Assembly: GCA_021030905.1 (NCBI GenBank)
Contig: JAGFMI010000013.1
Span: forward strand, 1,054,001-1,118,000
From: Pyrenula massariospora
Taxonomy: Eukaryota > Ascomycota > Eurotiomycetes > Pyrenulales > Pyrenulaceae
Length of the DNA: 64,000 nt
Direction of reading: 5' to 3'
This document shows, in pieces, positions 1-13,300 of the stretch. Numbering within the stretch: position 1 is the first letter of the stretch; each line of letters starts with the position of its first letter. The position numbers and the translations under genes are program-made. Under the pieces are notes generated by a model. The model saw nothing but the letters and a program-made list of their open reading frames with translations. It was not told where the DNA came from and ran no database searches.

Positions 1-29
1 ATATTATCGTATTTAAAAAAGAAGGGTAA

Positions 30-210
30 TGTAACGATCAAGGTTTAAAATAAATGTATTAAGCTATATAAGCAGTTTCTGGCCTGGATATAGCTATATT
101 AAATTAAAAAATTACTCTATATACGCGCGCGCGAGCAAAAATTTTAAAGATATATACTATATATTATATAATATTAAAATTATTAAAACTATATAAAGCG
201 CGATATTATA
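30..210 (-). repeat. LTR of element E (left; 3' LTR)
   Basis: 181 bp, aligning end to end without gaps by eye to 42372-42552. It starts TGTAAC and its end is converted to AT. It is far more AT-rich than its partner. Confidence 0.9.
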
Positions 211-3200
211 TTATTTTTTTTAAAAATAAACTTAAAACAATCTAGTTATAATTTAATATTATAGATAAAAAAAAATCTTTAAAAAGTATTCTCTATTAAA
301 ATATATAAAAAAAATAATAGTTTAATTTATTTCCTATACTTTTTTAATTTTATTTTAATTTTAATTATTATATTATTTTTTAAGGTGGCAACCATTTCTT
401 TTTTTTATATAAATTTTTAATTATTTTTTTAATTTTTTAAACGGTTCGGCGGTTTCTAAATAATATTTATAAAAAATTTTAACTAAATAAAACGAGCCTA
501 TAAAGTTTTTTATTAAATAATAATTTTTATTTAAATTGAATTTTATTTATTAAGTATAATATTATAACATTTTTTTTAATATATAATTATTTAAAAATTT
601 TTTAACTGTTTATTTCGGTTCCTTATTAATTTTTATAAATATTTTTAATTTTTAAATTTATTTAAAAAGTAGGTTGTTAACAGTCTTTTTTAATTTATTT
701 ATATAAAATATTAAATATATTTTTATATATTCCGATAATTATACTTTATAAAAATAATTTTTTATTTTAATAATAAAATAAAATTTACGATTTTACTAAT
801 TGAGCTTATTATTTAAATATTTTAAACTTTAATTTTTTTATTTAATATAAATTAAATTTTTAATTTTAAAATTAAATTTTTATTAATATTTATTAATTTA
901 TTTAGTTTAGCGCTTTTAAGCGATACTTAAATTTTTTTAAATTTATTTAACAATATTATAGGCTCGCTTAATAAATTATTAAATTTTAATATAAATAAAC
1001 TGCTTTTTAGCGATGAGCGATTTTTTTATTTATTTTTTTTAATTAAAATATTATTTTATAAAATAGCTAAATTTTAATTTAAATAATAAATATTTTATTA
1101 GATTATATTTTAAAATTATTTAAACGAAATCGATGACCGGTAAAAATTTTAATTAATTATTTTAAAAATAATTTATAAAGAGTCATAAACACTAGTTAAT
1201 ATATTATATTAAAATTTTAAAATTATTATTAATCTATGAATAATCGATTATATTAAATTTTTATTTAATTTTTATAAATAAATATAGTTTGTTTATAAAG
1301 AAGAAAATAAATTAAAATTTTTAATTTAAAATAATAATTTCGGAGATACTATATACGCGCTAAATATATATATAATATAATTAAATAATTTTATTTATAA
1401 TAACCATTTTTAGATAAAAAAAAAATTTTTTTTATTTAAATAATTTATTATTATTAATATGTTATTAAAGCCTTACTTATTTTTAAAAAAAATTTTTAAA
1501 ATTTATTAAAATATATTATCAATAACACTCTAAGATCGGTAAAGAGTGTAAAAATTTTAAATTTTTATTTTTAAAAATTTTTTTTGGTTGATAAAATAAA
1601 CAGTTTTAAATAAATTACTTTATATTTATTATTAAATTATATTAATAATATTAATAATATTACTTTATAATTAATTTTTATATTTTTTTTATTTTAAATA
1701 CACCACGATAAAATTTATATATATATATTAAATTAATTAAATTTAAAGATTTATTATATTTAATATTTATAATTTATTATATTTTAATAAAAGCCCCTCT
1801 ATAAAATTTTATTTTTATTTTTTTTTTAACTAATTGGCAGTACAGCTGCGCAGCGAAGTTTTTACAATTAATTTTAAAAATTTAATTAATTAGTTTAAAT
1901 GAAGATTTTTTATTAACAGATTTTAAATTTATAATTATTATTAATTTAATTAAAATATTAGTCTGTACAGCAATATTTTTAATTTTTTAAATTTTTAATT
2001 TTTTTATTTTATGCGAGAGGACATCGATAATAATATTTTTAATTTTAAATTAATAAAAAATAAAAAATTAGTAATTTTCTATAAGTTTCTATTAATATGC
2101 TTATTAAAAATGAAATAAATATTTAATTATAAAAACTTTTAGCGTACAGTAATTTATTAAAATAAAAAAAATTTTTTATAAATCGATTAATAATAAATAT
2201 TATTTTTTTAAATTTAAAATTATAACAAATATTTTTTTATTGTAAATTTTATAATATATTTTTATAAATTATAATATTTTAAAGAAGAAGATTATCGACT
2301 TTTAATTTTTATTATTTTATAATTAATATAAAATTTTTATTATTATGTTGTTATTGGCGTCGATTTTTATATATATTTATTAATAAAAAAAAAGTACGTG
2401 AGCATTTAATTGAATATTATAAATTTTTTAATATAATTAAAAATTTATTACTTTTTATCTCTAAAATAATATTAATATTTTTTAATTATAAATTTTTATA
2501 GAAAATGTGCGACGCGTTCCATCTTAAATAAAAATATATAATAAAAATTAATAAAATTTAAAAAAGACTATATAGCTTTTATTAAATAAAATTTTAATTA
2601 ATTTTAAATAATAAATATTTTTTTTAAATTTATTTATAGTTCTTCGGTGCTTACAATAAAATTTAAAAATTTAATTTTTTATATATAGAACTCGCTCTTT
2701 TAAATATTTATTTATAATTTTATTTTTTTTAATCGTTAAAGTATCTTTTTTATATATATTTTATATTTAAAAGAATCTTTAAAGAAAATTAAAATATTAT
2801 TTATATAGGCTGTATAGAAATTATTTAAATAATTAAATAATATTTTATTTATAAATTGCTAAAAAGAAGCAGGATTATTATATAAATTAAAAAATAAAAT
2901 TTAATATTTATATAAATTAAATTATATATAAAATATTGTAAAATTTTTTATTTTAAAAATTATTTAAATTTAATAAAAGGCCTACTATATATTTAGTTTT
3001 ATAAAAATTTATATTTATTATAACCGAGTTAAAGTTTCGCTAATAAATAATAATAAATATTAATTTTTTTTAATAAAAATATTAAAGCGTCGGTAATCTA
3101 TATAAAATTTTTATTTTTTTTTTTAATTTTTTTTTAAATAGTATAAATAAAGCGAAGGAGCTGCCGCTAAATATAATAAATTTTTTTTTATATATTTTTT

Positions 3201-4030
3201 TAGAAGTATGCCTTCGTAAACTTTAAATATTTTAATAATATATTATATAAAAAGTTAAAAGCTAATTTATTATTCTCGGTAAATTCAATTTAATAGTTTA
3301 CTTTTTTTTTTAATAGAAATAATTTATTTAAAGCTATTTTAAAAAATATATTTTAATAATTTTTAGTAAATGTGAAAAGCTTATTTTTTATTATATATTA
3401 TAATTTATTATTATTAATTTTTAAACCGTTTTCTACGCGGTAATTCTTAATAAATTTATTAATTTTATAAATATTTATAGCTCCAATTATTATATTTATT
3501 TTTATATTAAATAAATAGGCCGATTTATTAATTATATAAATATTTATTTATAGTAAGTCTTTAACCCGATACTTCTTTAATAATTTTTTAAATTTATTAA
3601 ATTTTAGGTTCTTTAAATTTTAAATTAGTTTTTTTTTTATTTTTTATAAACTCTTTTAAGTATCCTTTATCCATATTTTATTTTTTAATAAATAATTAAA
3701 AATTTTAATTTTAAGCTCGGATCGGCATAATATTTTAATTAAATTAATTAGCCTATTTATCTATTTTAATAATTAATTTTTTTAATCGGTATCTTCTTAA
3801 TAAACTGCTTTTATTAAATAAAGCGTATTTTATTCTTAACGGAATATTATTATATACTATTTAATACTAGAAGACGCCAGCAAAAATATTTTGCCGTTAA
3901 TTTAAAATATTATTTATTTTTTAATTTACATTTTTTAGATTAATTTTTATAATTTAATTGAATATATCTTTATATATATATTTTATATATATTTTAATTT
4001 TATTAAATAGTTTAATTAATATATTTAATT

Positions 4031-4280
4031 TTAATAAATAAAGCCCGCTAATTATTTATAATAAATAAATTTTTTTAAATTATTTAGTCTTAATAAATAA
4101 AGCCCGCTAATTTATTATTAATAAATAAATTTTATAAATTATTTAGTTTTAATAAATAAAGCCCGCTGATTTATTATTAATAAATAAATTTTATTAATAT
4201 ATTTAATCTTAATAAATAGAGCCCGCTAATAATTTATAAATTATTAAATTTTAATAAATAGAATCCGCAAATTATTATTT
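4031..4280. repeat. 59-60 bp AT-rich tandem repeat, four to five units
   Basis: The motif GCCCGCT recurs at 4043, 4102, 4161 and 4221, giving periods of 59, 59 and 60 bp, followed by a shorter degenerate unit with ATCCGC near 4263. Each unit is a short GC core in AT-only DNA. It lies within element E, near where gag and pol should meet. Confidence 0.85.
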
Positions 4281-5240
4281 TTAATAAATAAATAAATTTA
4301 TTATAATTATTATTAGTAGGTTATTTATATAATTATATAAATTTTATTTTATTATTAATATTATCTTATTGTTAAGTTTATTTTATTATTAATTTTATTT
4401 TATTATAATTTTATTTTTATGTTATATAAATTTTATTATTATATTATATAAATTTTATTTTTATGTTATAAATTTTATTATTATATTATATATATTTTAT
4501 TATTATATCTAAATTTTATTTTATAAATTTATATTTTTATCATTTAAATTTTATTATATTATTTAAAGTTTTTTATATTATTTAAATGTTTTGTTATATA
4601 AATTATATAGTTTTTATTTTATTCATTATATATATTTTATTTTATAAAGTTTATTATTTTATTTATTTTATTATAGAAATTTAATTTAATTATTTATAAT
4701 TTTAATTATTTATAATAACTTTAATTATTTATAATTTTAATCATTTATAATTTTAATTATTTATAATAACTTTAATTATTATTAATAGCTTTAATTATTA
4801 TCAATAGTTTTAATAATTATTTATAATTCTAATTATTATAAATTTTATTATTATAAAACTAATTATTTCTAAATTAAGTTTTCATAAAACTAATTATTAT
4901 AAAGCTAATTATTATAAAGCTAATTATTATAAAGCTAATTATTATAAGAAATATAGTTATTATTAATAGCTTTAATTATTATAAATAGTTTTTATTTTTA
5001 TTAACAGTTTTAATTATTTAAAATTTTAAATATTTAAAATTTTTATTATTTATAATTTTTATTATTTATAATTTTTATTATTTCGATATTAATTATTTAT
5101 AATCTATATTTTAATTAGAATTTTAATTATTTATAAATTTAATTCATAATTATTTACAACTTTAATTATTTATAAATTTATTTATTATCAGTTTTATTAA
5201 TATTTATTATAAATCCAATTATTAAAAATCTAATTATTTG
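4281..5240. repeat. AT-rich low-complexity arrays
   Basis: Nearly pure A/T DNA built of short degenerate repeats. Types seen are TTTTATTATTATATTA-like blocks (4,320-4,690), then taattattTATAAT-like units of about 12-18 bp (4,690-5,240). A run of AAAGCTAATTATTAT units lies near 4,900. I see no gene. Confidence 0.8.
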
Positions 5241-5400
5241 TCAGGCCGGATAGGCGCGCACAGCGCCTCTTAGCCGCTCGGCTAAAACAGTAACAGAGAC
5301 ACCTTAATTGGTATTACCCCTCTACCAATTAAGCTATAAGGCTCTATAAGGCTCTCGAGCCTACTTGGGAAGGTGTGGCGAGGTCTTGGCATTCCTCACA
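5241..5400 (-). other. GC-rich hairpin island with pol III box-A-like motifs
   Basis: A 160-bp island, roughly half G+C, sitting abruptly in AT-only arrays. It contains four perfect inverted repeats: 5252-5268 (6-bp stem), 5270-5285 (7-bp stem), 5304-5332 (10-bp stem, 9-nt loop) and 5350-5361 (5-bp stem). It also has a direct 10-bp duplication CTATAAGGCT (5334-5343 and 5344-5353). On the minus strand TAGCTTAATTGG (5325-5336) fits the pol III box A consensus, and TAGCCGAGCGG resembles the D-arm of Leu/Ser tRNAs. No full cloverleaf can be folded, since the D-loop sequence pairs with the would-be anticodon region. It could be a tRNA-derived relic (SINE-like or a tRNA-fragment array) or a hairpin element. 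Its function is unknown. Confidence 0.55.
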
Positions 5401-5404
5401 TTAT

Positions 5405-5796
5405 TATAATTTAAATTATTTATAAAGTTTTATTGTTATAGATTTCATTATGTATATTTAATTATTATAAATTTAATTATTATAAGTTTAATTATTATAA
5501 GTTTAATTATTATAAGTTTAATTATTAAATATTTATTATGATTTTAATTATTTATAAATCTTATTATTATAAATCTAATTATTATAAATTTCATTATTAT
5601 AAATCTAATTATTATAAGGCTAATTATTATAACTTTAATTATTATAAGGCTAATTATTATAACTCTAATTAGTAATTATTATAATTCTAATTATTATAAA
5701 TTTAATTATTTATAACTTCAATTATTTATAACTTCAATTATTTATAACTTCAATTATTTATAACTTCAATTATTTATAACTTCAATTATTTATAAC
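5405..5796. repeat. AT-rich tandem arrays, ending in a 16-bp unit that runs into the gap
   Basis: Units of the type aatTATTATAAg/a repeat from 5,450 to 5,700. From about 5,708 a very regular 16-bp unit (ttcaattatttataac) repeats at least five times up to the gap. Confidence 0.85.
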
Positions 5797-5896
5797 NNNN
5801 NNNNNNNNNNNNNNNNNNNNNNNNNNNNNNNNNNNNNNNNNNNNNNNNNNNNNNNNNNNNNNNNNNNNNNNNNNNNNNNNNNNNNNNNNNNNNNNN
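5797..5896. other. Assembly gap (100 N)
   Basis: Exactly 100 N. The 16-bp repeat that enters on the left continues for part of a unit on the right (5897-5910), so the gap lies inside a tandem array. Its real length is unknown. Confidence 0.98.
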
Positions 5897-6330
5897 TTCA
5901 ATTATTTATTATAGAGGGCTGTCTTTTTATATATAAGACGGTTCTGCATATATCACAGACCGCTGTATATATAAATTTATATAGGTTGCTGTTTCTTTGT
6001 ACGTGATATTGTCCGCCCTTTAAATTGCTGTAACGCAACTTTTAACGCTTACATCTTCTCCGTTTTTAGCTAAATTTTTATGTAACTTGTGCCGTTAGAA
6101 AGCGCGCATTTTTTATATTAAATTATAATTTTGAAGCACTTAATTACGGCAATAATTAAAATAAAAAATAGTGTGCGAAATTTATATTATACAAATTTGC
6201 GGGCGAGCTCCATTTTGATGGGATTTTTAAAAAAGAATGGTTTTTTAACGAATTTTTTGATTGGCTGGCAGGCAAGGCTGGCCAATAAATAAAAAGCTTA
6301 ACAAAACTGAATTTGCTCGTTCAACATTAT
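5897..6330. other. Less-degraded patch, identity unknown
   Basis: About 430 bp with visibly more G+C than its surroundings, including intact-looking stretches such as TGGCTGGCAGGCAAGGCTGG near 6,264. The ends of that stretch (ATTGGC ... GCCAAT) form a 6-bp inverted repeat. No coding frame, tRNA or clear terminal inverted repeat was found. It may be part of E or a separate small insertion next to the tandem arrays. Confidence 0.4.
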
Positions 6331-8550
6331 TAATATTAATTATATATAAAGTTATCTTTTTATATTACTCGATATTCTTTACAGTTAAGAAAAATATAAT
6401 TTTTAATAAATTAAATATATTTTAGTAATATATTATATCTTTTTATATTATAAAAAATAAATTAAATAAAAATATATTTTAAACTTAATATTATATTAAT
6501 CTAAAAGGTGTAAAAAAATTAATCAATAATTTAATTATTATATTTTAATATTAATATTTTTTAAATTAATTTATAAGATATAATTTATAGTCATCTTTTT
6601 AATTTTATTTTTTATTTATAATATATAAAGGCCTATCCGTTAATTTTTATATTTAATAATATTTTAATATACAATTTTATCTTTTTAGAAATAATTTTAT
6701 TTTTAATTATTAATATAACTTTTTTTATTAATTTTATTAATATAACTTTTTTTATTAATTTTATTAATAAAAAAATATAGTTTGTTATCTACGCCTTTAT
6801 TTTTTTTAATTTTAAAATAATAATTTTATTTAAAATTATTTATTTTTTAAATTGCTCTCTTTCTTATCCTAATTAAAAATTTTTATTTATTTAATTTAAA
6901 TTGTTTTTTTCGACTCGAAGTAATTATAAACTATATATATTTTTTTTATTATAATTATAGTAAATAATATTTGAGGTATTTAAAATTTTAATTTTTAAAA
7001 TAAAAATAGCCGCAGTTAATAATTTTATTAAAAAAACTATATTTATTAATTAATATATTTTTATTTTTAATTTCGTTATATCAATTAATTTTTTTATATA
7101 AATTATAATTTTATTTTTTTTATTTTATTCGATATATTTTAACTGCTGTATAAAAATATTAATTATATTATAAAAATTTTTAAAAAAAATATTTTTATTT
7201 TTAATATATGTTATAGTCTGAATCCGTAAATTATTATATAATTTTTTTATTATATTTTCTTTTTATTCGTTTTTGCGGATTTTATTTTTATTAATTAATT
7301 ATATAAATTTTACGCAGAAAGAATTAAAGTCTATAAAATATTTTATTTTTAAATTTTTACATTAAATTTTAGCATTCTATTTTTTATAGAGATTTTTAAA
7401 TATATTATAAATAAAATTTATTAATTTAATTAAAATAATAACCTTTTTCTTTTTTTATTTTATTTTAAAATAAAAATGTATATTATTTATTATTAAATTT
7501 ATAATTTAAATAGTAATATATATTATTTTTTTTAAATCGGTAAAATACTAAATAGTATTAATTATTGATTTTTAATTTATAATAAAGCTTTAATCTAAAT
7601 AGATAAAATTTTTTTTATTATTTAATTTAAAAAGGTTTAATATTTTTATAAAATAAATATTTTTATTAAAGATTAAATTAACTGTTTAAATATAAATTTT
7701 AATTATAAAGTTTCGCTATAAAATAAAATACAGTTTTAAAATTTAATTATATCGAATTAACTTCTTATTATTATTAAATAAATTAAAAAAATTATTTAAA
7801 TTATTATTTTTAATAGTCGGCATAGAAGTAGTTATTTTATTTATTTATTTTTATTTTTATTTTTAGCGGCTCACTATTTATTAATAATAATAAAATTTAT
7901 TACTTCGTTAATTAATATATTTAATATAATTAAAATAATTATTTTGATATTTTAATTAAATATTTTTTATAATATTTATTTAAATTCGGCGATCTTTTTT
8001 TTAAATTTATTTATCTTTTTAATATAATCTTACTAAATTTTATAAAAAATAATATTTATAATTTTAATATATAGTATAGAATTACTTAAAAATTAAATTA
8101 AATATTTTTTTTATTAAAGGTATTTCTATAACTTTTTTAAAATATTTTTTAATATATTAAAAAAAAATTTTTTTATTATATCGATATTAGTTGTCTATTT
8201 TTTAAATAATTTAATATTTTTAATAAATTTAAATATTAAAAATTGTAATTTAATATTACGAAGAATTACTATACAGTATATAAAATTTTTAATTATTAAT
8301 TTTTATAAAAAATATTACGAATTTTATTTTTTTTAATATTTTTATTACTTCAAAATAAATATTTTTTTTTAAAAATAATTAAATTTAAATCGAGATTTTA
8401 TTAATATATATATTTTTTTTAAAATAATTTAAATAGTATTATTATATCGGCGGAATTATTTAATTTATTATTTAAAAATTTAAAAATTATAATTAGCTTT
8501 AAAGGTTGATACGAATAGAAAGATAAAAAATATTAATTTAATAATATATA

Positions 8551-8724
8551 TGTAATGGGGCAGGAATGGGAACTATCCCGATTAGATTTAATTAATATTT
8601 AATAGGTTTAGTAGATGTATACTTTTAAATATAAATTATCTTATCATTATTTTTTTAAAGATTTATAGTTATAATTTAAATACTATTAATACCTATTTTA
8701 TATAATTATAGCTAATTTATTATA
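8551..8724 (+). repeat. LTR of element D (5')
   Basis: 174 bp. Its first 35 bp keep G and C (TGTAATGGGG...) where the 3' copy has A and T. The two copies align without gaps by eye. Confidence 0.88.
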
Positions 8725-9941
8725 TTTTATAACTATCTATTTCGATCTAAAATAATAAGAGTAAATTTAACTTATTTAATAAATCTAAAATTTTATATTA
8801 TATATTATTAGTAAAGCTGCCGTTTAAGCATCTACAATAATTTAAATAAATTAGTAATTATATTAATAATTATTAATCGAAATTTATATAATTAATTAAA
8901 AATATAATTTTATTATTCGCTATAAAAAAATTCTACTAATTAATTAAAATAATATATTAATAATAAAATAAAATATAAAAGGAACTATAAGAGTAGCGAA
9001 ATTTAATATTTAGTTATTAAAATTTAAATAATTATAGACTGTCTAAAATATTTAAAATAATTAAAAAAATTTTTTATTAAATTAAACGATAAAAATACTG
9101 CCGAAAATATTAAAAAAAAAAAAATTAAAAATTCTTACCGAAATTTTAGTAGATATTATATTTTTAAATATATTAAAATAAAAAATTTTAATAATAATGA
9201 TAACCTTTTTATTAATTTTAAATTAACTAGTAAAAAACAATTTTAATTTATATATATAAAAAATTCTTTTAATTTATTAAAAAATATTTTTAATTATAAA
9301 TAAATAATATCGCCAACATAACCGATAAAATAATTTTATTAAAATAAAAAATTAATTAAACTCTATAAAACAATAAAAATTTTTTTTAATTCTTTAACAG
9401 TAAATAGATCGTTAAAAAATATTTAAAAAATAAAATTAAAAAATTAAAGAGTAAGATTTAGAAATTTATTTTTTAAAAATAATATATAAAATTTTTCCAA
9501 AATAAGTATAAAAAAATATATTTAAATAAAAATAAAAAATTCAACTCTCTTCGATAATATATTTTTAAAATTTTTTTTATATTAAAATAGAAATTTGTAG
9601 AATTTGATAATAAAAAAAAATTTATTATTACCATTATTAAAAAACTATTTAATTTAAATATATTAATATTATTAAATTTATCCGCCGTTTTAATACTTCA
9701 TTATTAATTAATTTAAATAATAATAAGTTTAAGGACATCGAGGTCTTTTTAGAAAATAAAAAAAAATAAAATATAATAATTTTAATAGTAAAAAATATTA
9801 ATAATAAAATTTAAAAAAAACTATACCCTATTTTTTTTCAAAAAAAATAAAATAAATTATATTTAAATTTATGTAGCGAGATCTATATATAATATTATTA
9901 AATATTAAGTACAAAATAATAGCGAGGGTTTATATAATACT

Positions 9942-10324
9942 TGTTACGTAGGTACTTTTGAGTGATTGGAAGGTATTTGCGTGGGTTGGTTCTTAAGAAA
10001 TAACTTAGGATTAAATCAAGAAAAAAATATTTGTGAAGAAATTATAAGGATAGTTCAGTACTTTTGTAACTAATTAAGTATCTAACTATATAAGTTGAAT
10101 ATATTTTCGTTTTAAAAAAGAAAGCGAAGTTGATTCCTATATACTTTTTGTTTATATTATACAAGTAGCTAAATAAAGAAGTTTTTTAAATAAAAGCTAT
10201 TTAGTAGCGCTATTTTTCTTTTTGGGTTATATAAATTATTTATTACATGATTTGGGGTTGACCTCGTACTATTTTCTCGAAATTATAAATATTGTAAAGA
10301 TGCCCGAAATGAGCGCCCATAATA
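9942..10324 (-). repeat. LTR of element B (left; 3' LTR)
   Basis: 383 bp, TGTTACG... to ...CATAATA. Bases 9942-10145 are homologous, in reverse orientation, to the last 203 bp of the A and C LTRs. The remaining 180 bp is specific to B. Confidence 0.92.
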
Positions 10325-13300
10325 TTCGCCCTTTTTTTATTAAATTTTAATCCCGAAGATCAGTCGTGATAGTATTTAAATGAGATTTTAACCGACTCAC
10401 ACCTAAATAACAATGTTTATTTTTTCTGTTGAAAAATTTCGCTTTTTTTAACGAATCAAGTGTGGTGATTTCATTGTGAAATTTTTTTATCAATATTATG
10501 TTTAAATCGATTAGTTTTATTTCATTATGCTTTTTAAATTTATAAAATGTTTACAATGTATTCGCCGTGGTAAGCTTTGCGTGTTTGTATTATAGAAATT
10601 TGTTAATTGTACCCTTAACATTTTTCCTTCGCAGATTAAATAAAAGAAGGAGGTAGAGGAGCGATTAATAACAAAACTTTTAAAACATCGTGTAAAAATT
10701 TAATATTTAAAAAAAACTCTTCGGTTGGCACAACGTTGTGTACAAGTTTAATTTAAATATTTAATTAAACAACTGGTGACAAAGAATAATGAACGAATTG
10801 TCAATAACAATTTATTAAATAGTGAATAGGTCGATATCGCTGTAAAACGGAAGTTTTAAAAATTCGCGGCTTTAAGCACTAATCAAATTAACAATTTGTT
10901 AAACGATTCGAATGATGCAGCGGTAACATTTAATTCTGTTAATAATACTATTGTATAAGCGGTTAATAGTTAACAAAATATGATAGTAATTTTTATATAC
11001 TTTTTAAAATAGAATAATTTTTTCACTTAATAAAATAGTTTTAACCTTCTCGTTGTAGAACTCGTTCCATTTTATATATATTTTTCTTCTAAATTTTATA
11101 ATGAAACGTTTTCTATATCGGGATGTTAAAATATGCTGATTTTAAAAATTCGATATTAAATACAGAGTGTATTTCCGCGTTATTTAATAACTCTAATTTA
11201 TAAACTGCCGATTCTTTTATTTATTTAATTTTAAATAATTTAGTTTATTGATAATTCATTTTTTTATTTGGTCGTAAGATTTTTTAATTTTTTATAAAAA
11301 AGTAAACCTTATCTTTCTCTTTCAGCTGAGAATTTTCTTCCTAATTTATTTATTATTGTTGTAATTTTTGCTGAATTTATTTCACCTTTTGTAAGGCTGC
11401 TTTAACAGTTTCTTTTTATAAAAAATTTTCTGGAAGGTTTAAATATCTTTTAAAATTTATTTAATAAAAAGAATGTTTTATTGTGTCGTTTCTCTTATTA
11501 TTATAATATAACTATATTATTAGTAACTATTTATTTTAATTATTTATATTTATAAAAAGATAATGTCGTAACCAGTTTTTTAATATTTAATTAATTCTTT
11601 CTATTTATTTATTTATTTATAAATAAAATACTGTCGATATATTTAATTTAATTTTTAATTTTAACATAATTATTTTTCAGTATTAAAATATAAATAATTT
11701 ATCTTTATTTAATATTATTTATTTTAAAAATTTAAAGTACTATATCACTAAATTCATGACAATCTTTATTATTTGTAATGTTGTATAAGTTTCTTTAAAC
11801 AGTTTAAAAATTGCATATTTAATATATTTATTTATAATTATCATAATTGCATTATAATTATATAATAAAGAAAATTTAATGATGAAATTAACTTTAATAC
11901 TTTTTTATAATTTTATAAATTTTTTTTATATTGTTATTAACACATAAAGTAATTTATTAATTTTATTTTTTTAATAAAATATATATCTTTTAATGTAATT
12001 TTTTATCCGCCGTTTTAATTTTAATATTTAGTAAATTCTTTGTATTAGTTTAATAATATTGTTAATTTTTAAATATTTATATATAAATAAATTATGGTGC
12101 TGTTGTATGATGTTTTTTATTAATTTTTTTAATATAATAAGTCTTACTTTTTGTTTTATATTATTTTTAAATCCTTGTTTTTTGCTATATTTTGATATGG
12201 TGATATTAATAATCTAATTTAGATTAAAATTTTCATCTAAATTTTTTTTCAGTATAAATTATTTAATGATTTTTTTTATTATGTAATTTTTTCTTTAATT
12301 AAGTGCATCCGCTTGGTTATTCTTTTTATTTAATTTATAATATATTTTAAATTTATACTGTTTTAAAAGTTTTAATTATTAAATCTATTTTTTATTTAAT
12401 TATTTTGTGGTTATAAATATAACTAAATTTTTATAATTTATAAATACATTTAACTGTGAGACGCTTTTTATATATATTTATTAATATTTAAATATTGTCA
12501 TTATTATTAATAATTTTTTATTATAAATATTGTAATTTTGTTTTGTTGAAATTAATTTTCTAAAATAATATATTATTAAATATCATTTTTTGTTTTGTAA
12601 CTATATTAAATAAATTTTTATAATTAAATTTAATACATTTGTTTCAATTTATTTTGATTAATTTATTTTAAATATAATTAGTACTAAAATTTTTATATAA
12701 AATTATACTAATTAATTAAACGCCTTTTACTATTCTAATTTTTATTTATATTTATAATTCTTTTTAACTAATTTAATTAATAATTCTATTTTATGAAAAT
12801 ATTTTTTGATAAATTGTCGATTGAAATTACAGAATTTAAAAAAAGTTTGTATTTTTGTGATTGTAATTAATTTAGATCATTTTTTGATAATCTTACTTTT
12901 TTTTAAACTGATTTTAATATCGTTTTGTTCAACGATATATTTTAAGAATTTAATTTCTATTTTATAAAATTTGTATTTTTTTAATTTAAGTTGTAACCGT
13001 ACATTAATAAATTTCTATAAAATTTATTTAATTTGTTTTTTGTGTGTTTCAAAATTTTTAAAATAAATAAATATATTATCTAAGTAAGTGATGATAAAAT
13101 TATTAAAAAAAGATTTTAATAAATTATTTATCAATATTTAATAAATAGTTAATATATTTATAAATTTGAACAGTATTACTCAATATTTATAATATTTATA
13201 TTTAATTTTAAAAGTCGTTTTTTATTCCTCGCCCTTTTTTATATATATTAAGTTGTAAACTTTTTGTTGGTTTAACTTTATAAAATATTTAACTTTTTAT

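Noticed and set aside
5288-5350. A complete tRNA gene on the minus strand
   Set aside because: The box A-like D-arm is good, but the D-loop is perfectly complementary to the would-be anticodon region and no matching T-arm or acceptor stem follows. It is kept only as a tRNA-like relic.
4031-5796. A CRISPR-like array or telomeric repeats
   Set aside because: Units are contiguous, AT-rich and lack unique spacers; no TTAGGG-type telomere motif is present. The organism is a eukaryote.
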